NCBI GenBank assembly: GCA_040505895.1
Contig: JBEVXU010000018.1
Coordinates: forward strand, 124,001 to 188,000
Length of the DNA stretch: 64,000 bases
Direction of reading: 5' to 3'
Origin: Vondammii sp040505895
GTDB taxonomy: Bacteria > Pseudomonadota > Gammaproteobacteria > Chromatiales > Chromatiaceae
The notes under the pieces were generated by a model. It searched no databases and was not told the origin of the DNA. It saw only the letters and a program-made list of their open reading frames with translations. A program made the translations under genes and the position numbers. Numbering within the stretch: the first letter of the stretch is position 1; every line of letters begins with the position of its first letter. Below are positions 17,122 through 25,358 of this stretch, in pieces.

Positions 17122-17915
17122 CTAAAGCTCTGCTCTGCATTGGGAAACTCAGCGGCCTTCACCTCTCTAACGAAGGCGTCAAAAGCCTCAGCCACAGTAT
17201 CGTTTTCTGTCAGGAAGTTCTTCAAAAAACTTGGCTGTTTGCCGGGGGTGATACCAAGCATGTCATAGACAACAAGCACTTGGCCGTCACAGCCGACACC
17301 TGCACCTATACCGATCACCGGAATAGAGAGCGCCTTGCTAATCGACTCTGCCAGAGCAGCAGGAACACACTCCAGAACCAACATCTGCGCACCTGCACCT
17401 TCCAGGGCCAGTGCATCCTCTTTCATCACCCGGGCAGACTCATCATCACGCCCCTGTACCCGATAGCCACCCAGTTGATGCACCGACTGGGGCAGCAGCC
17501 CAAGGTGAGCACAGACGGGGATACCATGTGCCGTCAACTGACTCACTGTCTCCAACTGGGTGGCACCCCCCTCCAGCTTGACCATCTGCGCGCCGCCCTC
17601 TTTCATCAAGCGCCCTGCGGTTTCCAGTGCCTGACCGGCGGAGCTGTAACTCATAAAGGGCATATCTGCAACCAATAGAGCTTCCCGGCGACCCCGTGCC
17701 ACGCAACGGGTATGGTAAACAATGTCATCAACCGCCACCGGCAGTGTGCTCTCCTGTCCCTGAATAACCATACCGAGTGAGTCACCTACCAGCATCACAT
17801 CAACTCCTGCATCCTCTTGCAGAGAGGCAAAGCTGGCATCATAGGCGGTGAGCACGGCGATTTTTTCACCCTGCTGCTTCATATGTATCAAAGTGGTGAC
17901 CGTCTTGTTTGGCAT
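17118..17915 (-). CDS. panB: 3-methyl-2-oxobutanoate hydroxymethyltransferase
   Basis: 265 residues. First committed step of pantothenate synthesis, adding a hydroxymethyl group from 5,10-methylene-THF to alpha-ketoisovalerate. Contains VLTAYDASFA, VGDSLGMV (metal Asp), ADMPFMSY, KLEGG and GIGAGVGCDGQVLV. Overlaps panC by four bases. Upstream is the repeat at 18015-18161, then folK, so it may use its own promoter. Confidence 0.97.
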   Translation of the reverse strand: MPNKTVTTLIHMKQQGEKIAVLTAYDASFASLQEDAGVDVMLVGDSLGMVIQGQESTLPVAVDDIVYHTRCVARGRREALLVADMPFMSYSSAGQALETAGRLMKEGGAQMVKLEGGATQLETVSQLTAHGIPVCAHLGLLPQSVHQLGGYRVQGRDDESARVMKEDALALEGAGAQMLVLECVPAALAESISKALSIPVIGIGAGVGCDGQVLVVYDMLGITPGKQPSFLKNFLTENDTVAEAFDAFVREVKAAEFPNAEQSFR

Positions 17916-18014
17916 GGCAGTTTCCAGAAATTAGGTACAGTTCAGACGCATTTTGTGCGGCGCAATACTACATCAATTCCATAGTGAATTTGAAATAGAG
18001 GTTATTGAATATAA

Positions 18015-18161
18015 TGGCTATGCACAATAATCCGGGAACCGGGTGTAGGAGCGAACTTGTTCGCGAAGAACATGCCCCAGAGCCTGATCGCGAATAAATT
18101 CGCTCCTACAGATGCACTTCTTTCTATGAAGATAGTGCTTCAGGACTATTGTACATAGCCA
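18015..18161. repeat. MITE-like element with REP core
   Basis: 147 bp. Ends TGGCTATGCACAATAATCC (18015-18033) and GGACTATTGTACATAGCCA (18143-18161) are inverted repeats of each other at 17 of 19 positions. Inside are GTGTAGGAGCGAACTTGTTC and, inverted, GAATAAATTCGCTCCTACAG, giving a long hairpin. No clear target-site duplication. It fills most of the 306-base gap between folK and panB. A related decayed copy is at 1958, and the core alone recurs at 51644. Confidence 0.75.
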
Positions 18162-18221
18162 CTTTAGAATATATAGAGGATACCGCTCTTTCTTGGGGAG
18201 AAAAAGAGTCAGCCATAACCC

Positions 18222-18713
18222 TCACCCATGTAAAAGCTTCACTTCTTCTGGAGGGCAGGCCTCCGCAAGCTGTTCAATCACACCAAGGCCGGGCAACTCC
18301 AGTGAGGGCGCTATCTCAAGCAACGGGTAGAGCACAAAGGGCCGTATCGCAATGCCCGGATGCGGTATCTTCAGATCCGTATCATTGAGTATCAACCCAC
18401 CATACAGCAGCAGATCCAGATCCAGGGTTCTCGGCCCCCAGCGTTTCTCTCGTTTACGTTTATGACGCTGCTCGATTGCCTGTAAGGCCCTCAATAGCGG
18501 GTAGGGTTCAAGGGCCGTCTCAAGGGCGGCAACTGCATTAATGTAGTCCGGTTGATCCGCCGGTCCCAAGGGGGAACTAATATAGAGGCCGGAGTGTGCC
18601 ACACAGCGACTCGATGGAATGGCGCTCAGCTCATTCAGGGCGCTGTTGACCTGAGCTTCCGGGTCTTCAAGGTTACTGCCCAGACCAACATAGGCGGTAA
18701 CAGGCGCTTTCAT
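18222..18713 (-). CDS. folK: 2-amino-4-hydroxy-6-hydroxymethyldihydropteridine pyrophosphokinase (HPPK)
   Basis: 163 residues. Transfers pyrophosphate from ATP to the pterin in folate synthesis. YVGLGSNLEDPEAQVN at the N-terminus and the signature RWGPRTLDLDLLLYG with metal-binding Asp residues are present. The ATG overlaps the pcnB stop (ATGA), so the two are translationally coupled. Confidence 0.96.
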   Translation of the reverse strand: MKAPVTAYVGLGSNLEDPEAQVNSALNELSAIPSSRCVAHSGLYISSPLGPADQPDYINAVAALETALEPYPLLRALQAIEQRHKRKREKRWGPRTLDLDLLLYGGLILNDTDLKIPHPGIAIRPFVLYPLLEIAPSLELPGLGVIEQLAEACPPEEVKLLHG

Positions 18714-20065
18714 CCACCGCCGCCATCAGTTGGCGTTTTATTGGGTTTGCGACGACGTCTTCGACGGCGACCATTCCCACCCTCATGTTTCTGCTGAGTC
18801 AGGCCGTTGCGCTCATCCGCATTAATCTCCTGGAAATTTGTCCACCAGTCTGCAAGCTCCATCGTGGTTTCACCTGACTCCGCCCTAAGCAGAAGAAAGT
18901 CGTAGGCGGCACGAAAACGCGGATGAGTGAGGAGGCGGTGGGGACGTTTACCTGATCGCTGCTCAAAACGGTGCTGAAGATTCCAAATCTCCCGCATCGG
19001 CAGACTGAAACGTTTGGGTATGGTGATATCATGAATCTGCTCCCATACCACCTCGTTACCCGCCTCCTGCATTGCAGCCGGCGGGGATTCGCCCTCGGCC
19101 CGGATCTCCTCATCCAGCAGCCGCACAGGTTCCCACAGCAGCACGGCAAAAAGGAATGCAGGGGTTACCGGTTTACCCTGACGAATGCGGGCATCGGTAT
19201 TCTTCAGCCCATTGAGGACGAAGGTAATGGGGAAGTCGTGATCTTCGTAGGCGAGGCACTCTTCTGTCTGGGGAAACAGTTCAGCAAACAGATTGTAGTG
19301 CCGTAACTTCTCAAAACTCTGGACAGCAACCCCGCCCATGAACAGCTTAAGAACCTCCTCGTAGAGTCGTGCGGGAGGAACTTCCTGCAACAGTTGAGCA
19401 AGTCGGCTAATGGGTTGCTCACTGTCACTGCTGATGTTGAAGCCGAGCTTGGCGGCAAAACGTACCGCCCGTAGCATCCGCACCGGATCTTCACGATAGC
19501 GGGTTTCCGGGTCACCCATCAGCCGCAAGGTTCCCTCCTCCAGATCTTTCAGACCACCTGTGTAGTCGATAACGGAAAAGTCCTGGACATTGTAATAGAG
19601 AGCGTTAATGGTGAAATCACGTCTCAGGGCATCTTCCTCAATGGTGCCGTAGACGTTGTCACGCACCAACATGCCGTTATCCGTCTCACGATCTCCCGGT
19701 TCTGAGGCATCCTGCATACTGCGAAAAGTTGCAACCTCAATGATCTCACGACCAAAGTGGACATGCGCCAGACGGAATCGGCGACCGATGAGACGGCAGT
19801 TGCGGAAGACCCGTTTTACCTCCTCTGGGGTGGCATCGGTAGCCACATCAAAGTCTTTCGGCTCGCGCCCCAGCAGAAGATCACGTACACCACCCCCGAC
19901 CAAGTGCGCCTGATACCCCGCACTTTGCAGACGATAAAGCACCTTGACTGCATTTTCGCTGATATTAGACCTTGAAACATTGTGCTCGGAACGGGGAATA
20001 ACACGAAGTGCAGCTGCTTTTTCTCCATCTTTGTTACGGGAGTGCGAAAAAAAAGACTTTACCAT
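18710..20065 (-). CDS. pcnB: poly(A) polymerase I
   Basis: About 451 residues from the ATG at 20065; the frame stays open to 20092. Adds poly(A) tails that promote RNA decay. Nucleotidyltransferase signature LVGGGVRDLLLGREPKDFDV (GG and DxD), then RRDFTINALYYN and the tRNA-nucleotidyltransferase-like second domain. The C-terminus is very basic (a run of Arg/Lys ending PNKTPTDGGGG), as in bacterial PAP I rather than CCA-adding enzymes. Heads the pcnB-folK pair. Confidence 0.93.
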   Translation of the reverse strand: MVKSFFSHSRNKDGEKAAALRVIPRSEHNVSRSNISENAVKVLYRLQSAGYQAHLVGGGVRDLLLGREPKDFDVATDATPEEVKRVFRNCRLIGRRFRLAHVHFGREIIEVATFRSMQDASEPGDRETDNGMLVRDNVYGTIEEDALRRDFTINALYYNVQDFSVIDYTGGLKDLEEGTLRLMGDPETRYREDPVRMLRAVRFAAKLGFNISSDSEQPISRLAQLLQEVPPARLYEEVLKLFMGGVAVQSFEKLRHYNLFAELFPQTEECLAYEDHDFPITFVLNGLKNTDARIRQGKPVTPAFLFAVLLWEPVRLLDEEIRAEGESPPAAMQEAGNEVVWEQIHDITIPKRFSLPMREIWNLQHRFEQRSGKRPHRLLTHPRFRAAYDFLLLRAESGETTMELADWWTNFQEINADERNGLTQQKHEGGNGRRRRRRRKPNKTPTDGGGG

Positions 20066-20260
20066 TCTATATCCAGTTAATGACGCAATCACTCAGCGAA
20101 GTCTCTTACCGGCACTCTGCCGCTGAATAGTTACATATAAATGAGTCAATCTAACGGATTGTAAAGAGTTTCCACCGCCCATGAAACCTGAAATACCCCT
20201 CTCTTATGCGATAAGGTGATATAAACGGTGAAAATTTAGAAAAAAACCAACCTGGGGGGC

Positions 20261-20288
20261 TTGAGATCGGGAGATCGGTAAGTATAAT
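20261..20288 (+). promoter_or_regulatory. sigma-70-type promoter of tRNA-Glu
   Basis: TTGAGA at 20261-20266, a 16-base spacer, and a perfect TATAAT at 20283-20288, 14 bases before the tRNA. There is a G-run just upstream. Predicted by consensus only. Confidence 0.75.
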
Positions 20289-20302
20289 ACACGCCTCCAA
20301 TT

Positions 20303-20377
20303 GCTCCGTTCGTCTAGCGGTTAGGACGCTGGCCTCTCACGCCGGTAACAGGGGTTCGATTCCCCTACGGAGTACCA
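20303..20377 (+). tRNA. tRNA-Glu (anticodon CTC)
   Basis: Full cloverleaf: acceptor GCTCCGT/ACGGAGT (first pair G-U), anticodon stem CTGGC/GCCGG with loop CTCTCAC and anticodon CTC at 20336-20338, T-arm GGGGTTCGATTCCCC, and encoded CCA. Decodes GAG. A second glutamate tRNA with anticodon TTC is expected elsewhere. Confidence 0.95.
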
Positions 20378-20387
20378 ATACAATCAG

Positions 20388-20417
20388 GGGCTTAGGTTAA
20401 TCCTAAGCCCTTTTTTT
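20388..20417 (+). terminator. intrinsic terminator after tRNA-Glu
   Basis: GGGCTTAGG (20388-20396), 5-base loop, CCTAAGCCC (20402-20410), then seven T residues. A 9-bp perfect stem 10 bases after the CCA end. Confidence 0.93.
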
Positions 20418-20593
20418 ATTGCCTGTACGGAATTTGTACAGAAAAACAGAGCCAAGATTGCCATAAAGCTGGAATAGCATAGCAGTCTGTCAGGCCAGCT
20501 CTCGTCAGTGACCCTTGGACGAATGAATTTACTTTACATTTCAGCTTTAGATTCTAGTATATAAGAGTGCTTTATACGCTTTAAAGGGGTGTA

Positions 20594-21571
20594 GTGGTGT
20601 TTCATAACAGGCTGACAAAAAATATACTCTTCAGTATATTATGCCTGCTAAACACAGTTGCCTGGTCAGGGGAATCTCTGGTCAATGAACCCATCCTGCC
20701 AATACGACCTGCCCAAAACCTCAACCCTGACAAGAGCGCCCTGGGAGATCGTCTGTTCCATGATCCCCAACTCTCCGCCGATAACACATTAAGCTGTTCC
20801 AGCTGCCACCGACTCGACAAAGGTGGAGATGATGCTCTCTCTCTTTCTCCGGGTGCCAGAGGCACTCTGGGCATTATCAATACACCCACCATCTACAACA
20901 GCAGTTACAATTTCAGACAATTCTGGGACGGCCGTTCAGCCAACCTTGTAGATCAGGTTCGCGGTCCAGTACACAACCCTATCGAAATGGCCTCAAACTG
21001 GCCCCAGGTCATATCCAAACTGAACCGGGACAAAGAGTACAGGCAAGCATTCTCACAGCTCTACAGCGACGGCATCACCGGTCTCAACATCCAGAATGCC
21101 ATCGCTGAGTTTGAGCGTTCCCTCACTACGCCTAATTCTCGCTTTGACCTCTGGCTCGTGGGCGATGAATCAGCACTGAGCGAACAGGAAAAACACGGTT
21201 ACAGCCTGTTCAAATCATACGGCTGTATTGCCTGCCATCAAGGCACTAATGTGGGAGGTAATATGTACCACCACATGGGTGCAATGGGTAACTATTTCTC
21301 CGATAGAGACGGCGAAGTCACTGCTGCCGATCTCGGTCGTTTCAACGTTACCGGAGACCCCGAGGACAGGCACTTATTCAAGGTTCCCAGTCTGCGTCTG
21401 ACAGCACTCACATCCCCCTACTTCCATGATGGTCGTACACACAGCCTGGAGAAAGCGATCACCATCATGGCCCGTTACCAGCTCGGCCGAGAGATGCCAA
21501 AAGAGGATGTTGAAGCAATCGCCGTTTTCATTAAATCGTTAGCTGGGCAGCACCCGAGATTGAACCCATGA
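20594..21571 (+). CDS. di-haem cytochrome c peroxidase (CCP/MauG family)
   Basis: 325 residues with an N-terminal signal peptide (LFSILCLLNTVAWSGES). Two CxxCH haem-binding motifs: CSSCH (68-72) and CIACH (211-215). Also LGDRLFHDPQLSADNTLSC and the C-terminal FKVPSLRLTALTSPYFHDG typical of bacterial cytochrome c peroxidases. Predicted periplasmic, reducing H2O2 with electrons from cytochrome c, or a MauG-like oxidase. GTG start preceded by AAAGGGG; a second GTG at 20597 is possible. Its stop overlaps the start of the next gene by four bases, so the two products are likely made together. Confidence 0.92.
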   Translation: MVFHNRLTKNILFSILCLLNTVAWSGESLVNEPILPIRPAQNLNPDKSALGDRLFHDPQLSADNTLSCSSCHRLDKGGDDALSLSPGARGTLGIINTPTIYNSSYNFRQFWDGRSANLVDQVRGPVHNPIEMASNWPQVISKLNRDKEYRQAFSQLYSDGITGLNIQNAIAEFERSLTTPNSRFDLWLVGDESALSEQEKHGYSLFKSYGCIACHQGTNVGGNMYHHMGAMGNYFSDRDGEVTAADLGRFNVTGDPEDRHLFKVPSLRLTALTSPYFHDGRTHSLEKAITIMARYQLGREMPKEDVEAIAVFIKSLAGQHPRLNP

Positions 21572-24500
21572 TGAAATGGGGGAAATCTGTACTCACCCAA
21601 TATCTGCTACTACTCGCTACTGCTCTGGTGGTGCTGATCTTTATACAGACCCGCTCCATCGATGTGGAGATGCATAACAGGCGCATCGACCTGTTACTGA
21701 ATGTCAAACAGACGGAGGGCAAACTCGACAGAAACGTGATACTGACCGGCTCACTACAGCTGACCCAGTATGACCCTTTCGTGGAGACTCAGACCCGGCT
21801 CGACAAACTACTGCAAGAGCTGGAATCAGATGACCTGATACTGGCTGACGATAGTTCTGTGAAATTCAGCAGTCACTTTTCTGAGTACCGCAAGAGCCTG
21901 GAGACCAAACTACAGCTGATAGAGCGTATCAAATCCCACGCTGCCCTATTGCGCAATGGACTGCACTACCTGCCTCTGGCAGTTGAATCATTACGGCAGG
22001 ACAATCCGGAGATGGAGGGCCGACTCTCCCGTCTCCTCAACAAGCTCTACCTCTATAAACTGTTTCCAGGGGTACTCGAAACCAGAGATATCAATTCTGA
22101 TATAGACGAAATCGAAGCTTTTACCGAAGAGGGCAGCGATAACATAAAAAAACTGGAAAATGTGCTATTTCACATGCGTGCCAGTCTCATGCGCATCAAA
22201 GACCTGCAGGCGCTTCACGATAACTACATGGCGGTTCCCAGCCAGACATGGCTTGAGAAACTCCAACAAGCATATAACACACACTACGCCAACCAGACCC
22301 GTTACAGCGAGACCTACAGTCGGATACTGCTTGCCTTTACCGTAATCCTTTTAATCAGCCTAGGCATTACCATGCGACGCCTGACCAGGGCACGTAAACA
22401 GAGTGAACAGGCCTGGAATCAGTTACGGGATGCAGTAGAGAGTCTGTCTGAGTCCTTCGCCCTATTCGCGCCTGACGGCAGGCTGATCCTCAACAACAGC
22501 CGCTACCTCGAACTCTACCCATGGCTTGAGGAGATCATCAAACCCGGGGTGACACTGGATGAAATATTGCTTGCCAACACCCAGTCCGGAGAGATTATCG
22601 AGAGAGTGGATGCGAGTGGCAATCCATACCCTGATAAGTCACAACTTCCCTGCGATGAACGCAGAACCTATATCGAACAATTAAAGGATGGACGCTGGTA
22701 TCTTGCCAGTGATTCATGCACCTCCGCGGGCGAATTGGCCTCTGTGAGAATTGATATCACCGAGAGCAAACGTAGTGAGCAGCAGTTGAGAAAACTCTAC
22801 CGTGCCTTGGAACAGAGCCCCGCCTCAGTCGTTATTACCGATACCAGTGGCAACATTGAGTACGTCAACCCTAAATTCGAAGAGACCACCGGCTACACTG
22901 CAAAAGAGGCCCTTGGGCAGAACCCCCGCTTGCTCAAATCCGGGGACAAGTCCCCGGAAGAGTACAAAGAGATGTGGGAAACCATCACTGCCGGCAAGGT
23001 GTGGCGAGGTCAGTTCCACAACAAGCGCAAGGACGGCATTATCTACTGGGAGGCCGCTTCCATCTCCCCGGTGCGCGATACAAACGGAACCATCACCCAC
23101 TACATAGCGGTGAAAGAGGACATCACCGCCCGCAAACGTGCAGAAGATCAACTGCGGATGAACGCCACGGTATTCGAAACAACCACCGAGGCGATCATGG
23201 TCACCGATGCGGACAACCACATCAAAACAGTCAACCCCTCGTTCACCCGTATTACCGGCTATGAGCTGGAAGAGGTGATCGGCCGTGACCCGAGAATTCT
23301 TGGTTCCGGTCGTCACGATGAGGCATTCTACAAAACGATGTGGCACTCCCTCCGGGTCAAAGGTTACTGGAACGGCGAGCTCTGGAACCGTAAAAAGGAC
23401 GGCAGCATCTACCCTGAGTGGCTCTCCCTGGCCGCTATCCATGATGATAAGGGGGATATCCAGGAGTACATCGCAGTCTTTTCCGATATCACCCGCCGCA
23501 AACAGGATGAGGAGCAGATCCGCCATCAGGCCAACTATGACGCGCTGACAGGTCTTCCCAACCGTTCATTGCTGGTGGACAGGTTGGCAAACTCCCTCAA
23601 GAGTGCACACCGCGAAAACTGGCGCGTAGCATTGCTGTTTGTGGATCTGGACCGGTTCAAGTCAATCAACGACAGCCTGGGACACGTGGCCGGCGATAAA
23701 CTGCTTCAACTGGTGGCGGAGAGATTACTGGATTGTGTTCGAGAAGCCGATACCGTTTCGCGCTTCGGAGGTGATGAGTTTGTCCTCATTCTGGAGGATA
23801 TCAGACAGGCTAGTGATGCCGCTGAAATCGCAAAAAAGATCCTCACCACCCTGGAGCGGCCATTTGATCTTAATGGGAGGGATGCATTTATCGGCGCAAG
23901 CATCGGCGTCACCCTCTATCCCGATGACTCATCTGACGCTGACACCATGTTGCGTAACGCGGACATGGCTATGTACCGTGCCAAGGATGCCGGGCGCAAC
24001 ACCTACCAGTTCTTCACTTTAGCCATGAATGAGCGAGTACAGCAACAGATCAAACTCGAGCATGACATGCGCCTGGCACTGGAACGTGATGAGTTGCTGC
24101 TGCACTATCAACCTATTGTCCGTATTGCCGATCTACGTGTGATTGGGGTGGAGGCGCTGCTGCGATGGCCCCACCCGGAACAGGGATATATTTCACCGAA
24201 TCAGTTCATTCCCCTGGCCGAGGAGAGTGGGCTTATCGCGCCCATCGGAAGGTGGGTATTGGAAACGGCTTGCTGCCAGGCTGCTGCCTGGCAACAGAAT
24301 GGGCTGGACTTGAAGGTCAACGTCAACCTGTCAAGCAGACAGCTGATTCTTGGCCTCGAAGTTGATGAGATCAAACAGATTTTGGATGAAGCCGGGCTGA
24401 ATCCATCAGAACTCAACCTGGAGATCACCGAGAGCCTGATGATGGAGGGCACCGATTCAACTCTTGAGTGGCTTGAGGAGGTCCGCGCATTGGGAGTCGA

Positions 24501-24828
24501 GCTTTCCATTGATGATTTCGGCACAGGTTACTCATCTCTAAGTTACCTGAAACGTTTCCCAATGAACACGCTCAAGATCGACAGGGAATTCGTGCGTGGC
24601 CTACCGAATAATTATGAGGACGCATCCCTGGTCCAGGCCATCATCGCCATGGCCAAAAGTCTTAATCTAAAGGTAGTGGCTGAGGGTGTTGAGACAGAGG
24701 AGCAACTAAAATTCATACGAGAAAAGGGTTGCGAACTGGTCCAGGGCTTTTTGTTCAGCAAGCCCCTCCCTGCTGATGAGATTCCTAATGTTGTGACTAG
24801 CCCCCTGGTTCTTAAAGAGGATCTGTAG
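21568..24828 (+). CDS. membrane PAS-GGDEF-EAL c-di-GMP signalling protein
   Basis: 1086 residues. TM1 about 10-27, a helical periplasmic region about 28-245 (DAHL-like by its position and all-helical content), TM2 about 250-268, then a PAS-like segment and two clear PAS domains (LEQSPASVVITDTSGNIEYV; TTEAIMVTDADNHIKTV). GGDEF is intact (FGGDEF, about 734), as is EAL (GVEALLRW, about 862, plus DDFGTGYSS and EGVETEEQ). Both diguanylate cyclase and phosphodiesterase activity are possible. The start ATG overlaps the peroxidase stop (ATGA), linking sensing to a periplasmic haem protein. Confidence 0.93.
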   Translation: MMKWGKSVLTQYLLLLATALVVLIFIQTRSIDVEMHNRRIDLLLNVKQTEGKLDRNVILTGSLQLTQYDPFVETQTRLDKLLQELESDDLILADDSSVKFSSHFSEYRKSLETKLQLIERIKSHAALLRNGLHYLPLAVESLRQDNPEMEGRLSRLLNKLYLYKLFPGVLETRDINSDIDEIEAFTEEGSDNIKKLENVLFHMRASLMRIKDLQALHDNYMAVPSQTWLEKLQQAYNTHYANQTRYSETYSRILLAFTVILLISLGITMRRLTRARKQSEQAWNQLRDAVESLSESFALFAPDGRLILNNSRYLELYPWLEEIIKPGVTLDEILLANTQSGEIIERVDASGNPYPDKSQLPCDERRTYIEQLKDGRWYLASDSCTSAGELASVRIDITESKRSEQQLRKLYRALEQSPASVVITDTSGNIEYVNPKFEETTGYTAKEALGQNPRLLKSGDKSPEEYKEMWETITAGKVWRGQFHNKRKDGIIYWEAASISPVRDTNGTITHYIAVKEDITARKRAEDQLRMNATVFETTTEAIMVTDADNHIKTVNPSFTRITGYELEEVIGRDPRILGSGRHDEAFYKTMWHSLRVKGYWNGELWNRKKDGSIYPEWLSLAAIHDDKGDIQEYIAVFSDITRRKQDEEQIRHQANYDALTGLPNRSLLVDRLANSLKSAHRENWRVALLFVDLDRFKSINDSLGHVAGDKLLQLVAERLLDCVREADTVSRFGGDEFVLILEDIRQASDAAEIAKKILTTLERPFDLNGRDAFIGASIGVTLYPDDSSDADTMLRNADMAMYRAKDAGRNTYQFFTLAMNERVQQQIKLEHDMRLALERDELLLHYQPIVRIADLRVIGVEALLRWPHPEQGYISPNQFIPLAEESGLIAPIGRWVLETACCQAAAWQQNGLDLKVNVNLSSRQLILGLEVDEIKQILDEAGLNPSELNLEITESLMMEGTDSTLEWLEEVRALGVELSIDDFGTGYSSLSYLKRFPMNTLKIDREFVRGLPNNYEDASLVQAIIAMAKSLNLKVVAEGVETEEQLKFIREKGCELVQGFLFSKPLPADEIPNVVTSPLVLKEDL

Positions 24829-24930
24829 ACTGGTCTTTCCTGACAACACTCTCTATTCAGACCACCTTTGTGGGTAAAATCCGCCTTATCGGAAAAAGGA
24901 ACAGAGAGAGGCAGTAAATTATATTTCACT

Positions 24931-25113
24931 TATTACTCAAGTTTCGGAGTTAATTAGCCCCCTCTCCCTCAGGGAGAGGGTTGGGGTGAGGGGAGTTGAA
25001 AAGCTAACGCTTTGATTCTTCTAATTTCCCTCATCCTGGCCTTCTCCCTGAGGGAGAAGGGACGGTCTATCCAAGCCTTTTACGTCATTTGAACTCCGAA
25101 ACTTAAGGTATTA
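24931..25113. mobile_element. MITE-like element with terminal inverted repeats and TATTA duplication
   Basis: The element proper is 24936-25108 (173 bp). Perfect 13-bp terminal inverted repeats: AAGTTTCGGAGTT (24939-24951) and AACTCCGAAACTT (25092-25104). The same 5-mer, TATTA, flanks both sides (24931-24935 and 25109-25113) and looks like a target-site duplication. Inside are two strong hairpins (CCCTCTCCCTCAGGGAGAGGG and CTTCTCCCTGAGGGAGAAGG). No coding capacity, so movement would need a transposase in trans. A truncated inverted copy is at 10733-10873. Confidence 0.75.
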
Positions 25114-25144
25114 TTCATCCAGTTAAGAATGCATGTGGCAATTT

Positions 25145-25172
25145 CAGGATAGATGATAATTCTTCTATCCTG
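25145..25172. repeat. 9-bp perfect hairpin in a gene-free stretch
   Basis: CAGGATAGA (25145-25153) and TCTATCCTG (25164-25172) pair perfectly around a 10-base loop. No T-run on either side, so it is not a standard terminator. Apart from this and the MITE, the 530-base stretch 24829-25358 holds nothing I recognise. Confidence 0.5.
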
Positions 25173-25358
25173 CCTGTAACATCGGTGCCTTGCGCAGACC
25201 ATGGGTACTTTTGTGGCCTTTGGAAAGGGATGGAATATGACTGGGAGTACGTAACGTTCATCGCGTTTCGAGAAACCGCTACAGATAGGATTGGATCAGC
25301 TTTTCAATTTTCCGGGTTTCGAAAACTCAACCCGGGCTACCGGTTGGTATGTTGCTGA

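Noticed and set aside
25145..25172. Hairpin as transcription terminator
   Set aside because: No T-run on either strand next to the stem.
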